Below, in pieces: positions 1 through 12,400 of a stretch of DNA of 64,000 nucleotides (position 1 is its first letter; every line of letters begins with the position of its first letter). The DNA is from Trichostrongylus colubriformis. Lineage: Eukaryota; Nematoda; Chromadorea; Rhabditida; Trichostrongylidae. The DNA is taken from positions 18,822,068-18,886,067 of the forward strand of contig OZ022259.1 of assembly GCA_963978905.1 (NCBI GenBank), read 5' to 3'. A model generated the notes under the pieces. It ran no database searches. It was not told where the DNA came from and worked only from the letters and a program-made list of their open reading frames with translations. Both the position numbers and the translations under genes were made by a program.

Positions 1-3000
1 ACTACTTTTAGTGTAGACCTTGCCACAGTGAGGATGGGTGCAATGATGAAGTCGACGATCTCTCGGCGATTCTGAATCCGTGTGGGACGAGGAAGGTGAC
101 GGCTCGCACATGTCATCGACTGCTGCGGAATCCTTAAATTTTTGAGGTTAGGTTTTTTGATTAAACTTCTTGCTAAAGAATGGGGATGTTCAATGACAGC
201 GTATCACCTCATATTTTGTTCAGCGAATATTCAAAGCTCCAACCTGACTCTCTTCCTCCATTTTGGCCAAATCCAGCTCGCCTTTAGCTTCGGCCATTAG
301 TTGTTGGAACACGTCCAACTGGCGTTTCACTACGCTAATTTGATCGCGGATTTTCTCAGGATTGACCACACCACTCGCATCCGGAAGCACGGCCATACAG
401 GATGCAGTCTTAAGATCCAAGTTTTACTTCAGGAAATTCATTAGTATTACAATAGTGGACGTGTTGCAGCCACCACAAACTGCACTACATGCGTTTGTCG
501 CTTCTCGGCCGCGTCGCTCATCAGTCATGTATTGCGAACGTGATGTAGAAACAAGTGTTTTCTACTATAGCAATTATTACCGTGAGGTCTTCCAGCTGCT
601 TTTGTAGTGCTTCTTGGTTGATACCTTGGTAAACGAAACTGTTCACAGAAGATGACAATGAACTCGGCAAATCCGATGTGACGCTCTGTGTGTCGACGTT
701 GATGGTCAGTGGGAATGACATGGCTGCAAAATGATGGGATTTAGGCGTTTTTTTAATGATCGCCGTTTTTCATTTTTTCGAAACTCAATTGGAATCGAGT
801 AAACTGAGTTGTTGGTAGAGCAGATCTTACTTCCTGCACGTTTCGCGTCGGGGCTTGTCGGACTGTCCATAAGCTGGTCTTCGGCTTCCACTACCTCTTC
901 CTGTTCACTCAAAGTGCCAAAATCGTTTCGTAATCGATTTATCAGCGCTAAGTCTGCAATTACGTAATATTACAAAACGGACGCCTAATGTTGGAAAGTG
1001 GAGCTATATCGGGTTAACTAAGTTGCGATTCTGTTAAGCATTGTTGAGAGTCCTCAATCTAGGAGGTTTTGCGATCGAGCGTTCTGGCGATCAGGCAGAA
1101 AATTGATGCGTGTCGATTATTTGATTTGTCGCCTATTCGCCAAATCGCCCGAATCGCAAGAGCGACCACCAACTCTGAGAACTACGTAAGGTTGCGTTCA
1201 TACCAAATCGAATGAGAGTTTTGGCGCATCGGCGCATCCGCGATTTGAGAGAATTGGCGTGCCACGTCACCCTTTTGAACGCGGTACGTGCCAACGTGCG
1301 CTTGATTTCTTTTTCTTCTCTTTCCATTTCTTGATCTTCTTCTGTTATGGCAAACATCCAAAATCGCGGATGCGCCAATACTCTCATTTTTCAATCGATA
1401 CGTATCCTATCCATCACGCGAATGCGCCAATTCCTCAAATCGCGGATGCGCGGATGCGCCGATACGCCAATGCGCCGATGCGCCAATACTCTCACTTTTT
1501 CGATCGATATGTATGTTATCAATCACGCGAATGCGCCAATTCTCTCAAATCGCGGATGCGCCGATCCGCCAATGCGCCGATGCGCCAATACTCTCATTTT
1601 CTAGATCGATACGTATCTTATGCATGACGCGAATGCGCCGATACGCCAATGCGCCGATGCGCCAATACTCTCATTTTCTGATCGATACGTATCTCATGCA
1701 TGACGCGAATGCGCCAAAACTCTCATTCAATTTGGTATGAACGCAGCCTAACTGTAATGGAACCTTTTGAAAGAGCTCACCTTGAGCGGAGTTGGCTTGC
1801 ACTAGTTTGATCGGTACTCGATGTACCTTTGTTTCTGTGGAGGTGAAGTCTTCCGATTTTCGAAACACTGGATCGTCCTGGAAAGCGAATTTTGAAGAAT
1901 GGGCAGCGTGCACGGTGATATGATGGGATTTTGGAGGCTATAGCTGCAGACGTAGGGCAAAAGTCAGCCACGTGCACAGCAATGTGTAAGACATGTGCCA
2001 TGCACGTGTTCACTCGGACATACGTGCACATGGACAAGTGGAGACGCGAGAAAAACGGGCGTGTTATATAGGGCGCCAATCGCGGCGACGCGGCGATTTT
2101 GAGGTAGCGAATAATGTCGCGCGCGGTCTCGAGGCGCTTGTCAGGTGTCGTCGCCTCTTTTCGCAATTACCACGGTTGGTGCCTTCTGAAACACGCTCGG
2201 AAAATTTCATGTGCGGTTTTTTGTCGTTTTTCTGACCGCTTGTCTATGATTTTATGGGTGGGCGTCAATGGGTCAGAAAATTCGCGTTGCGGCGTCCGGC
2301 GTGCGACGCTATGATGCGAGGTAAACGCGTCGCATTAAATGGGTCCTGAAGCGATGACGGTACTCTACGGCTTATTCTATTCATAATCGCGTCAGGACTC
2401 AACTGGTACGGTTCCCCAACTTCGCACCATATCGTCACGCCCCAAACGCTGCCACGCAAATTTTCTGTCCTAATGGCACCCATCGTTTTGTATGTTCATA
2501 TACCCGGAATAAGTAATTACGTGCTCCTTGCACTTTGGTCAAAGCTATTCGATGGGCATGCGATTTTTCATTTTTACCACAATTGTAAGTGTGACTCTAA
2601 CAATAACAGCAATTGTAATATTTTGAGAGCATTGTGAAAACAACTTTTCTCAGAAACTACTGTAAGTGTTTACTTACATGGAGCAGGTCGGATATTCTAT
2701 AGCCGCTTCTTTGAGGTATTCCACGATGATGAGAGCTGGGTCGTGTTTTAGGAGACACAGGGGCAAATGCACCTGAAATTCAGGGAGATACTGAAGTTTT
2801 GCTTTTAATATTGATTACTCAAAAATTCACATAAGTTCAACATTACATTTCCAACAGCATATGCAAATGCACAGTACACATTGAGCTGTCCCAGTAAGGC
2901 CGCGCTCATACTTTGCGCCGGCAGTATCAATAATAATAATAATAGTGATAATAATAGCAATAATAATAAAGATAATGTGATAATAATAATAAAAACAATA

Positions 3001-3012
3001 ATAATAATAATG

Positions 3013-3075
<63 letters not shown>

Positions 3076-6000
3076 GTAATAATATAATGGTATAATGATA
3101 TAACAATAATAAAAATATAATAATATAATAATACTATAATATAATAGTATAATAACAATATAATACTAGTAAGTCTCGAGAAAGGAGATCACGACGCAAG
3201 GTGAGGCACGCGCTGCGTGCCAGCCAGGCGGACCGTGCGTAGCCGGGTCTTGAAGCGATTGCCGTGTCCTATTTTTTCACGTTATGTACAGTAATCCCCT
3301 TGGTAGCTGTCAAATATGGTTCCTCTAGCGCGCACGCATCTCTTCGTGTGCCGCATCAGTGGTGCAAAATACTGTCCTAACGATACACATCCGACTAGTA
3401 GACCTAAGCAAGCTATGCGTAGAACTTCGTTTTTCTTACCTCCGTTATACACATTATTTTAACCCTTGTAAACACTCGAATATCTGAATTTTTTTCAAAG
3501 CGCAAAGATGGTCAGTTCAACAAACATACTTTTCATATTCAAGTCTTGCATGGCAGCACCAAGAGCTGTTGTAGGGGTTTGAAATCCGGAAATGGAGGCG
3601 TAGGATTCTGTAAGCAACAATTTTTCACAACAGTAACCAGTGTTTCCGTGATGTACTCACTATCGGATCCGGCAAAAAATTCCTGCTTAATGTGTTCCAA
3701 TCGTGAGGAAATCGTCGAGAAATCATTTTGATCAAACAAGGATTGAGTAGAACCAAACGGTAAGCGATTGTGGTAGGGTAGAAAAGCTGAAAACACAACA
3801 ATTAAAAATTTTGAAAAAAAAAAACACATCCGGGTGAAATACCGGGCATGGCCTTGAACTCTTTGATTTACTCAATCCATCGCGACACAACGATTTCTAA
3901 AGCGCCTGCTGGGAGTGTCGACATCGTGGAATGTTCAAGGCTAATGCGATATCGTTTAATCTTCGACCATCTACATTGGTCGACGATTTCCAAAGTTATA
4001 CAAAACAAACTTAAGAAGTATCGAAAATCGCCTCTTACCGGTAGGTTCATCGTCAACGGGGAAATCGCATACGGATGAGGCTTCGGAGGACGTCGTAGCT
4101 CGACCTGAGTCGTCATTGCTGTCAACCTGAAAGCCATCTCTGCATTTTAAGAAACCAATGTTGCAGGTCTTATTTTTTAGGAGAAGTACAATCATTCACT
4201 TAGAAAATACTTGGTGTTGATTTCTGGGTTGTATTACTGAGTTATATCAGTAGTTGTGTCGATACACGAACCAACTTTTACAGTTGTATAATGGAGTATT
4301 TTGCTCTCCATATTCGAAAGGCATACCAACAGATTTGGCTCTCAGAAATCTACGCTTTCACATGACCCGAAAAAAAGTGACGGTCTTGGGTCATCAAGTG
4401 CAACACATGGGGCTGCACTATTTGAGGAGAGCAAAAACTGCCTCGGTCCGTTATGTGTTAAAGCAGACGCGGGTTCGAGTCCCGTCCGAGACCAAGGCTT
4501 TTGCCCATAACCCAGCATCTTAATAACTACTTTCGCATCACGGGCTGCAGCGAAAATCAGTAGCTATCAAAAATTAAAAATCACTGCGGGTAACGCTTTT
4601 GCTTCACAATTGAACCCGCTCCTATGTTTTGCAGGACACGGGATGACTGCTAATTTGTGTCCCACCCGAAGCTTGTCATGCTACTCTCAACTTGTAATGT
4701 AACTCATTTGCAGAGAGCAGGGAAAATAAACCATTGCAAAAGATTATTAATTTCAAGAACAACAATTGTAATTTTTTTAACAAGCTTTATCGTCGCTGCT
4801 CATTTCATTGCTTGTTACCCTGGTGGCAGTTGAAGTAATGGACAAGGGGCAACAGTCAAACAACTGAATATTTCTAAAGCATATAATATTAAGAATTTAG
4901 TTTCGATCAGTCCTTCACTGGGATGCGCCTGGATTCCTTTTTCATTTGAGTCGCAGCTGTGTCGTTTCAATGCGATTTGGCTTATGCAACAACTTGCAGG
5001 CGCAATACGAGACAGATCCTTCTAGGCGAGTACGGTACGGTTAATTACCTCATAAGGATGAAAATTGATTTTTCAAAGCTATTGCTGACTGTTGTTAGTT
5101 CTGAATCTGTTCATATGTTTGTTGATTTTTTTTTTCTATTACGGCTTCCTCTCATGTGACTTTTTCATATCATGCTTGATCTCGATTGAGAGTATAGTGA
5201 GAGTGCTGGTTTGATTTTTTTCATTTTTTAGTTTTTCTTAAAAGTAATTATGCTTATTTTCAAATGGGGTTCAAAATGTTGTCTTTTAATGTTCCTTCCG
5301 TTCTCGTTCTGGAATGTTTCAGTAAAAACCCACACTGTAACGTGTGGATAACTGGTTGGTAATTTGCTGCCTTCGTCAATATCGGTCGGTTCCGTGAGAG
5401 GGGAGCGGAAGTTCGACGATTTACGTGACGGTAGTTGGCGCCGTTCACAGAGTGCGTCAATCTCATGAATACCCACGAGGGTGATGTCATTTAAGGCAAT
5501 AAGTGGTACTTGCACCAGCATCGTGGTGGTCACGTGATTCATTGGGCGGTGTTGTTGTCCACTGAATTCAGTCAAGTCTTCTGTTATCTGATGAGAAGTG
5601 GGGTGTGCGAATGTGTGCGACAGGTGTAATGTGTCCTTTGACGGGGGATCCGCCCATAGACATCGCGACTACCGTAGTCGTTCTGATGTGTCGAACAGGG
5701 TGTGGTGGTCTTTGTCGGGTTGTCGTCGACTCTATCGCACCGCGCACATTGACGATGTCGTCGTTGTGCGGCGGCGCACGCGGGGTGATGCTAGCGAAAA
5801 ACGACTGGGTTTTGGAGCGCCAAATCGGGCTGTTGAGCGTGAACATGGACGTGTGGCGAGAGAGTATGGCGATCAGCGGAGACAGACCTCGGTAAATCGG
5901 TGGAGATGGCGCCACTGCTGGTTGGATACACCACATTGGACACACGCACGAACTGACGAGGGGAACCAAGGCTGTCGGTCGGTTAATCAGGTAATTCGGT

Positions 6001-9000
6001 TACGGTCGATCGTGCGTTGTGTGGTAGGTGTGTGGAGAGGATGATTGTCCACAGCAACATCGATTCACCATGGCGCCTCACTAATTATGAGGGCTGATGG
6101 AAACGATGAGGAGTGAAACTCTATGAATTGACCGGTGAGAAAGCCGAATAGCTCACAGAAGACCGCATCTATTCCACCGATGGAGCTACGGTGCTTGCGT
6201 GATAGTCAAGAACCACTGCCAAATTCAGATACCACACTCAATTTGAATTGATCTAGTCATGACAGGTTTTTCAGTTCGGTTCTTTCTCATATTAAATCAA
6301 TATTAATCGAAATATTAATCGAAAAACCAAGAAGTTGGAACATTATCGTATTTATGAATCAAAAAATGGAATGCAGGTAGATAACATGTGACGAACCTTT
6401 GTCAATCGACGCCGAATCGAATTATGCCGAAGTCGTTCGTAGGTATTTGGTCCAGCTCCAAGTTCCTCACGAAACCTGAATAGATGGATTCATTTCTGAA
6501 AATCGTTCGCTCGAATAGGATAATGTATCTGGAATGCGCACAGAAGGCATCCATGAGAGTTGGTTAGCTGAGATTAGAGATGATCAGACACCTTCAAAAC
6601 TTGGCCAAGTTCAATCCCGGATCAACACGTCTCAGTGAAAAAAATAAGAAAGACTTCAGAGACTGGAATCAGTGGGTAGAAAACCCTTCAGAAAATCATA
6701 CATAGTATATCCACATCTATGGCATCAGGAAGAGGTGGTGCAGTGAAAAGGGTGGTGCTTCCATACGCATGGTCCGAAGGTCGAATCCTTGGCTGATATC
6801 CATCCCGGACAAATAAACGTTCCACCCTTCCTTCCTAGGTGAAGTGATACTGAACTCGAGTTGGAGGAAAAATATCAATCCCATCAATCAGCTGGCCACA
6901 CATGACTTGTAAAGGGCAAATCTCTTCAAATCCTAGCATTATTGGAGTAGAATGCATGGCGCATTCCAAACTAATTCAGCGCCCAATACTTTACCTTTCT
7001 ATCGCTTGATTTACAACTTGAACTTGATTTACAACTTGCATAGGCCGTAATTAAGGAGGAAGAAAATCAATGAATTTTGAACTGACGGGAACAAACCTTT
7101 CAAAGACTTCAGCTCCAAAGTGATTATATCGCCGTGTTGCCTCATGAATTCGTCTCGATACGTCATCATCTTTGCTACACGTTGCTACTGAAATTTGTAT
7201 TGTTTTTTAAACACTATATAAATATTCTACATTTTATCTAATATTTTATATCTGTAGAAATATCGTTATACAATTTTTCATAGTATCGCTGCCATCGCTA
7301 GTTTAACGGGATATTTGTATTCAATTTCATATATGGACCCATTCATTACAGAAATATTGATACGACAGATACGATATTAACCATTATTAGCAAATCCAAT
7401 CGAAAACTGAACGAAGTCTGGTAAAAACTCGAGAAAAACGAAATATCTCCTCAGGCTACCAAAATTCCAAAAATTCAAGAAGAAAATCCTGTTTTCTAAT
7501 ATTTTTGAATTTTGGTAGCTGCTGATTATCGCCGCAGCCCGCGATACGGAAGTTAAGCCTTTTTTTTCAAATTTCGGTATTAGTGCTATGTTAATGTCAG
7601 AACGAAATCTCCAAGAGTGCCTGCCAGGGGAACGGTGTAAGTGGCGTTGGAAGGCGGAACATTTTTAAAATCTGAAAAGTAACATACTTCAGTTCAGAAT
7701 GTTGTTTACGATACGATGTTTACGGTACACGTCAGTCATTCGAAAATGTCCCACCCGACTTCCACAGCAACTATCTATTACCTATACACCCATGTAACTC
7801 CAACTATGTTGACAAAACAGTCCAGATTTTATTTGTAATCGATCGATGAAGTGAAATGATACCAGATGTCGTGGGGCGTTATTAACCACAAACCAGTTTA
7901 GCAGATGGTCTCTCTAGTAAGGCCAGGAAGGCTGATAGCTTGAAACCTCATATGGCAAAAAAAAATCCGTTTGGAGGGAGGGACACCTATTTCACATACA
8001 CCCCTCAATTCAAATATTATATAAGCGGCTAAGCATAGTCGAGAACCCTGTTATGTATAAACTAGTTCACGGTTCTCAGTAATATGAAAATCGATATAGA
8101 AGACCTGATGAGGCAAGTGATAAAAACTGATGGGAAAAGGCAATTTAGTGGCTGAGTCATCTCGGTCATGAAGATCATCATGACTAATGCCACTAGTGAT
8201 CAGAGAAGTGTGGCAGATGAGCCTGTGCAAGTACAATCATGATACGCCTGATATACTGAAAATGGCCAATAAAAAGGGGATTTTCAAAACACCCTGGCTT
8301 TCCAAAACCTTCATAAACTTGTGTGGATATCGTCTTTATTTGGGGAATTACATAGTCGGGTTAGTCGTCACAGTAATCCACTCGTTGACGAACAGTTTAC
8401 TGATCGATACCATTCTTATTCAGGTGGATGCTTTTCTCATAAAAACCACAAAATCTTTTAAGTACTTACTGAAAAATTACTGAGAAATACCTATTCACCT
8501 TTACCTTTTACTAGGATTTTCGAAAAAATGCACAAGAAAATGATTTCATGGTTATTGAAACGTTCAGTTCCTTCGATTGGAGTAACGGACGATGTGGAGG
8601 AATATTTTTCAAATGCTATATGGTCAGAGAAGGGGACAGTAGCTACTTGGAGAGGCATGGAAAGAGATAAACACTGGGGATAGGCTTCCGTTGACGAATG
8701 GTCAGCTGGAGGAGAGAGAATTTTGGATTAAAGTGGAGGAAGAGCGTATTTTGAAATCTTCCACTTAGAAATAGTCGACACCCACGCACTGTCGAAGATA
8801 CTTTGGGTCAGTGAGCCGGTTTCCAAAAAAAAAGGTCGTCGATCGATAATCATACTCAGTGTCAGGTGATAATGGCATGATTATCGCTTGTTTTTTCTGA
8901 ACGGGAGACCTCGAGCTGAGGCACAGAGAGCGCCAATGCGTCAAGCGGCGGGGGTTCGTACTTTACCAAATTTTTCTTCCATGCTTGATTCTGTAGGATT

Positions 9001-9726
9001 AGTAGTAGAGTATTTCTAACATAATGCGAAATCTCAGTCATGCATATGCAGGGATCTACCAATCTGAGGCTTCTTGCGCCCTACGTTACGTTCTTGGCGC
9101 AAACCCACGGTTGGAGCTTGGACAGTTGTCCCCTCCCCCTCCTTTATTCTCATGGCACCTCGATACAATCTAGAAGGTGATCAAGAAACGGCGTGTTTCC
9201 GTAGAGGTAGACGATGCTATTCTCAAAAGAATGCTTACGAGGAGGGTAAGATCAACCAGAGTAAATAGTAGTAGAATATTTCTAACATAATGCGAAATCA
9301 TTTATCAATCAATAAATCAATGAACAGAAAGGAACTGTGGAGGAAATTTGAGGTATAAATGAATACATTTAGCGTTCACTTACCGGCTTCGATGAATCCA
9401 GGTGAAAGGCGGATGGCGTTCGAAGCACGAGCCGTGGCATCGATGGATAACCGAGGTTTATTCGGAAAATGTACGACATTCTCTACAGAGAAATGATGTG
9501 TAGAGGATGACGAACTTGTGGTGGAGACGCTCGAACTGAACGACTCGTTGCTGAACATCAGCGATGGGGGTTCGTCTCGATCTGTAATCAGTGGCGATAG
9601 GAAATGGAAGTGATATCTGGCACAATTAACGCCGCACGGGGATGGACGCACGCATGAAGGTGTGGCCCCATCGCTTTCGCGCGACGAAAGCAGTGTGTTG
9701 GGGCCGCCACTGCAACATGTGTTCAT
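1..9726 (-). CDS. KLF/Sp-type C2H2 zinc-finger transcription factor, 11 exons, 3' end outside window
   Basis: Sequence-specific nuclear transcription factor by family. Exons (minus): 9726-9384, 5580-5334, 4139-4039, 3786-3661, 3607-3530, 2772-2678, 1877-1781, 953-831, 723-581, 408-244, 132-1. All junctions keep one frame, giving about 550 residues before the window edge. The last exon reads CTHPHCGKVYTKSS, the start of the first KLF-type finger (family: K-V-Y-T-K-S-S-H-L-K-A-H); the remaining fingers lie left of base 1. The N-terminal part is Ser/Pro/Thr-rich with a charged, probably coiled stretch (KRQLDVFQQLMAEAKGELDL) before the fingers, as in activator regions of KLFs. Weak points: the long first intron (9383-5581) is joined only by phase, the 4039-3786 joint skips an alternative frame, and the donor after 244 is GTTGG. 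Without that splice the penultimate exon would stop at 220. Confident for the finger and exons below 4.2 kb, less so for the first two. Confidence 0.68.
1187..1750. mobile_element. TIR element with internal minisatellite, in an intron of the KLF-like gene
   Basis: The left end (AGGTTGCGTTCATACC, then an AT-rich arm) is repeated in inverse orientation at 1710-1750, with about 40 bp of imperfect terminal inverted repeat flanked by TA. The ends resemble the AGGCCGCGTTCATAC termini of the MITEs at 22.3, 43.2, 46.3 and 47.3 kb, so this is a probable member of the same superfamily. It lies wholly between exons 1877-1781 and 953-831. No transposase is encoded. Confidence 0.7.
1340..1725. repeat. Minisatellite built on GATGCGCCAAT-like units
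   Basis: About four tandem copies of a roughly 75-110 bp unit, each with GCGGATGCGCCGAT-type subrepeats, an ACTCTCA block and a GATCGATACGTAT block. The array fills the centre of the TIR element. ORFs crossing it are repeat translations, not genes. Confidence 0.8.
2894..2925. repeat. Solo end of the AGGCCGCG MITE family
   Basis: TAAGGCCGCGCTCATAC followed by TTTGCG matches the termini of the 43.2 and 47.3 kb elements. The opposite end is not found; the copy abuts the AT-rich microsatellite, so it is probably truncated. Confidence 0.5.
2926..3171. repeat. Long (AAT)n microsatellite
   Basis: An almost pure run of AAT/ATA triplets, densest at 2997-3090, with interruptions on both sides. Six-frame translations give poly-Ile and poly-Asn, which are artefacts. 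It lies in the intron between exons 3607-3530 and 2772-2678 of the KLF-like gene. Confidence 0.95.
4440..4494 (+). tRNA. tRNA-like 3' half with intact B box (fragment)
   Basis: GGGTTCGAGTCCCG gives a perfect T-arm with the consensus B box, followed by CCGAGACCA as a 3' acceptor strand. A pairing partner GTCTTGG starts at 4383, but the distance is 110 bases and no A box or D-arm is visible. More likely a tRNA pseudogene or tRNA-derived repeat than a working tRNA. It lies in the intron 5' of exon 4139-4039 of the KLF-like gene. Confidence 0.3.
6735..6800 (+). repeat. Possible tRNA-derived SINE head
   Basis: GGTGGTGCAGTG resembles a degenerate A box, and GGTCGAATCC about 40 bases downstream is a B box lacking one T. 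Spacing and order fit a tRNA-derived SINE promoter. Flanking repeats and a tail were not defined. Confidence 0.3.
7455..7521. repeat. AT-rich inverted repeat
   Basis: GCTACCAAAATTCCAAAAAT is mirrored by ATTTTTGAATTTTGGTAGC about 25 bases later, giving a hairpin with about 20-bp arms. No terminal duplication is obvious. Confidence 0.5.
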
Positions 9727-9858
9727 GGGTGTGACCTTTTCATAGTTAAGGATGTGTCATTTTGAACACATCACACGGGAGAGGTTAGTCAAAAATGAAA
9801 TGATGAAATGACAACGAGGAAACTGTTGTGAAGAGCTAGAATTATCTGACGAAATACA

Positions 9859-10056
9859 ATGAAAAACGTGTATTGTACGGAAACTAGTAGTAGTAGCAGC
9901 AGTTACACAACCAGAATTGTGAAGGTTATAGAAAGTGCAGAGGCAGAAAGTGACGAGTTAGGATTTATTAACAATAAAAAGGCTGAAGTGCAAAGAAATC
10001 GCTTTTTTCGCTGGAACCTGTCAAGTGCAGTTCATGAGAAACCGTTCAAACGATGA
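9859..10056 (+). CDS. Possible first exon of a plus-strand gene divergent from the KLF-like gene
   Basis: An ATG-started open frame of 65 codons with a Ser-rich stretch (ETSSSSSSYTTRIVKVIES) followed by an acidic region. It begins 133 bp from the KLF-like start codon and points away from it, so the two could share a promoter. A strong acceptor (TTTTTTTTCAG) follows at 10089 and could lead to a second exon if a GTGCAG donor inside this frame is used. No family recognised. Confidence 0.3.
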   Translation: MKNVYCTETSSSSSSYTTRIVKVIESAEAESDELGFINNKKAEVQRNRFFRWNLSSAVHEKPFKR

Positions 10057-10837
10057 TCAACAGCCTCTGTGGTTTCGTTTTTTTTCAGGTGATCCCAGAA
10101 AGCAGGTTCAGGTGCCTGTTAGTGTTAGTTCAGTCGAAGGGAGAGGACATCCTATATTAACATGCCTTTAAAAGAAGTGACATGCCTTTATATGACTATT
10201 GTAGGCAAGAAAAATGGTATTTTTGCCTAGCTCAAGGGATAGGAGCTCAGATTTGAAGGAGACGGGCAATTTCCATAATTTCTCGCATTGCAGGATCGCT
10301 CCCTCATCCCGGATCCCTTTCCCCGCTTTTTTCAGGCGGAAACCCACATAACCATGCTCACATGAGTTTTAAAGTTTTACTTAGCTTAGTAGTCAGTTTT
10401 ACTTTACCTTTAAACTTTAAAAACTTCATGTATGACAGGTGCGCTACGACTTCAAGCCATATGAGGGCATGTTACTTTCAGCACTCAACGATCTCACTCC
10501 CCCCTCCCCTCTACCAACGATCCATGTAGCACCTACTTCAGACTACATATACCGTAACAGCACTGCAGCACAGTACCATAAACTGGTAAATGAGTGTCCT
10601 ACCAACCCGTGCAAAGCATACAAATACAACTTTTTTGAGGTGCTAAACACATATCTAATTTCAATGCGCTAATGTTTTCATGCGAGTTTTTAAATATTTT
10701 TTTCGAAGATTTTAATGTTCCTCAGAATGTAATAATGTGCGTTCGCTATAATAAGAATGGAGCCCCAAAATATTGCAAAAATTTTGAAACTATACTACTA
10801 GTATCAATCCTATCCACGGCTTATATACATAATTATT

Positions 10838-11375
10838 ATGAGTGGTTTTCTAAAAGAGACAAGGTTATTTGATTGTGGGACTAGAGTAATGGGCGTTACT
10901 CGGTCGTCAAGACGCAGTACTTCACCAGCCCTTACACCCCCTAATCCTATTAATTGCAGCCAAATTAGTTCAATGGATGGAATTTCAAACGTGAACATGG
11001 ATATCGGTGAGGAACTATGTGATTCCAAATTGAAAACAAATACACGGTGCATCCATCGAGACATGATCAACATTAAAAATTCCTCAATGACTGCACTTCA
11101 GTAGCAGCATGCCCTTTTTTCTTTTGTTTTAAAGGTTAAACGGTCAACTCTATCAATAGCCCACATCATTCCAGTCAAATATAGGCCCCATCGTGCCTGC
11201 TCATTCTGGACTGGTTCGTTTAGTGAAATTGAGCTCTGATTCAAGCAGACGCCGATATTCGTATTCGTCGCATACCACCCGTATAGATTCAATTGTTGCT
11301 AGCATTCAAAAGGATGAAGGAGTACATGGCGCATTAGTTAAGACCAATAACTCTCCATTGCCTGCCTTTGCCTAA
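10838..11375 (+). CDS. Unidentified Ser/Arg-rich protein, terminal two exons
   Basis: Exons about 10838-11006 and 11185-11375, stop TAA at 11373. The donor is G|GTGAGG (phase 1) and the acceptor AAATATAG; the join keeps the frame and gives NMDIGPIVPAHSGLVRLVK across the junction. The second exon carries a Ser/Arg/Tyr-rich tract (SSDSSRRRYSYSSHTTR). A closer acceptor TTCCAG at 11171-11174 gives an early stop, so the TATAG site is preferred. The start is uncertain: ATG at 10838 or 10890, or further exons upstream at 9.9-10.7 kb. Function unknown. Confidence 0.42.
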
Positions 11376-12400
11376 GCTTTTGCCCATAACTCAGCATACT
11401 TGTAACAACCATCCCATCATAACCACCAGCATACTGTAACCACCAGCATACTTGCAGGAGAAAAATATCTATCAAGATTATGCTATCAAAATTCAAAAAT
11501 TTTGCATTAGATGCTCAGCCGTTCCCAGTCATTAACCACGTTCCATTACTATTTTAACTTTACTTTGTGCAATCACCATTAAATAAGTGTGAACAATCAG
11601 TTGAAAAATAAGCTCCAGTAGACCGGCGTCCCTCTACGATGTGATCTCTTCGCATGAGTTACGTAGTACCTGGCCCCGGCGGGAGCTGCCGAGGCAGGTA
11701 GAAGTCAATGACTACCCATCATAACCACCCACCACACTATTGGCGCCACCGTCACTACCGCCTCCCCCTCCTCCCAGAGACAACTGCCATTAATCAATGT
11801 CGACGTGAACCGTGTATTCATCGTGTGTGTGCGGGAGATGCACAGAGAGAGGAATGAGGAGGAAAGTGGTGGACGCGAATAAAAACCGTCAAGGCGTCAA
11901 GTACTGGCCATCAATCTGGTGCGCTGTCACCCGAAAAAAAAGACCGACGGACGCGGTATCGCGCATAGGTGTGTTTCTGGGCTCGGAGAAACTGGAGTGT
12001 GAAATTACTTGATTGACGCCAGATCGTACCCCATCACCAGTACTGTCCAAGATCGATTTATTCCCATTTCGCGTTTCTAATAAGCGTGAGAACTGCCTGT
12101 AAATCGAAAACGAGTTTTGTTCACTCGTTCGTTGAATGACACATCGTCATCTCCCAATCGCAATTGATCCACAACTGGGAGTGGCTGCGGATCAGGATAC
12201 AAAAGAATCTCTGATATTTCGATGTAATTATCGCCGTTCGTCGCCCATGCCTACCGATTGGATATGGTTGTTAGGGGAGAAATGGGTGTGGAAGAGGGAG
12301 GGACACGCGGTGGCGGTGCTGTTTAGGAAGACGATCGTCGTCGTCGTCGTCGTCAAACTTTTATTGTGAACAGGTTTCTGTTGCAGCAATCGTCGCCCAC
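11376..12400. other. Intergenic, no supported gene
   Basis: Low-complexity and moderately GC-rich DNA. A (CGT)n tract at 12333-12355 produces poly-Thr, poly-Val and poly-Arg frames. No splice-supported exon was seen. Confidence 0.4.

Larger units (their letters stand above)
5893..9383. other. Mostly non-coding stretch: first intron of the KLF-like gene
   Basis: No exon with convincing splice signals was found. Contents seen: a tRNA-derived, SINE-like patch near 6735-6800, an inverted repeat at 7455-7521, and a 33-bp direct repeat (ATTTCTAACATAATGCGAAA) at about 9010 and 9275. A GC-rich open frame on the minus strand at 5568-5893 may be an extra exon but could not be joined in phase with a good donor. 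Confidence 0.5.

Noticed and set aside
1340..1725. CRISPR array
   Set aside because: Units are long and degenerate, have no unique spacers, and the setting is a eukaryotic TIR element.
1259..1740. Overlapping Arg/Ala/Asn-rich ORFs
   Set aside because: Translations of the minisatellite in the 1187-1750 element.
2805..3158. Poly-Ile ORF
   Set aside because: Translation of the (AAT)n microsatellite.
5598..6044. 148-codon plus-strand ORF
   Set aside because: Overlaps GC-rich DNA also open on the minus strand; no splice support, and the minus strand carries the KLF-like gene.
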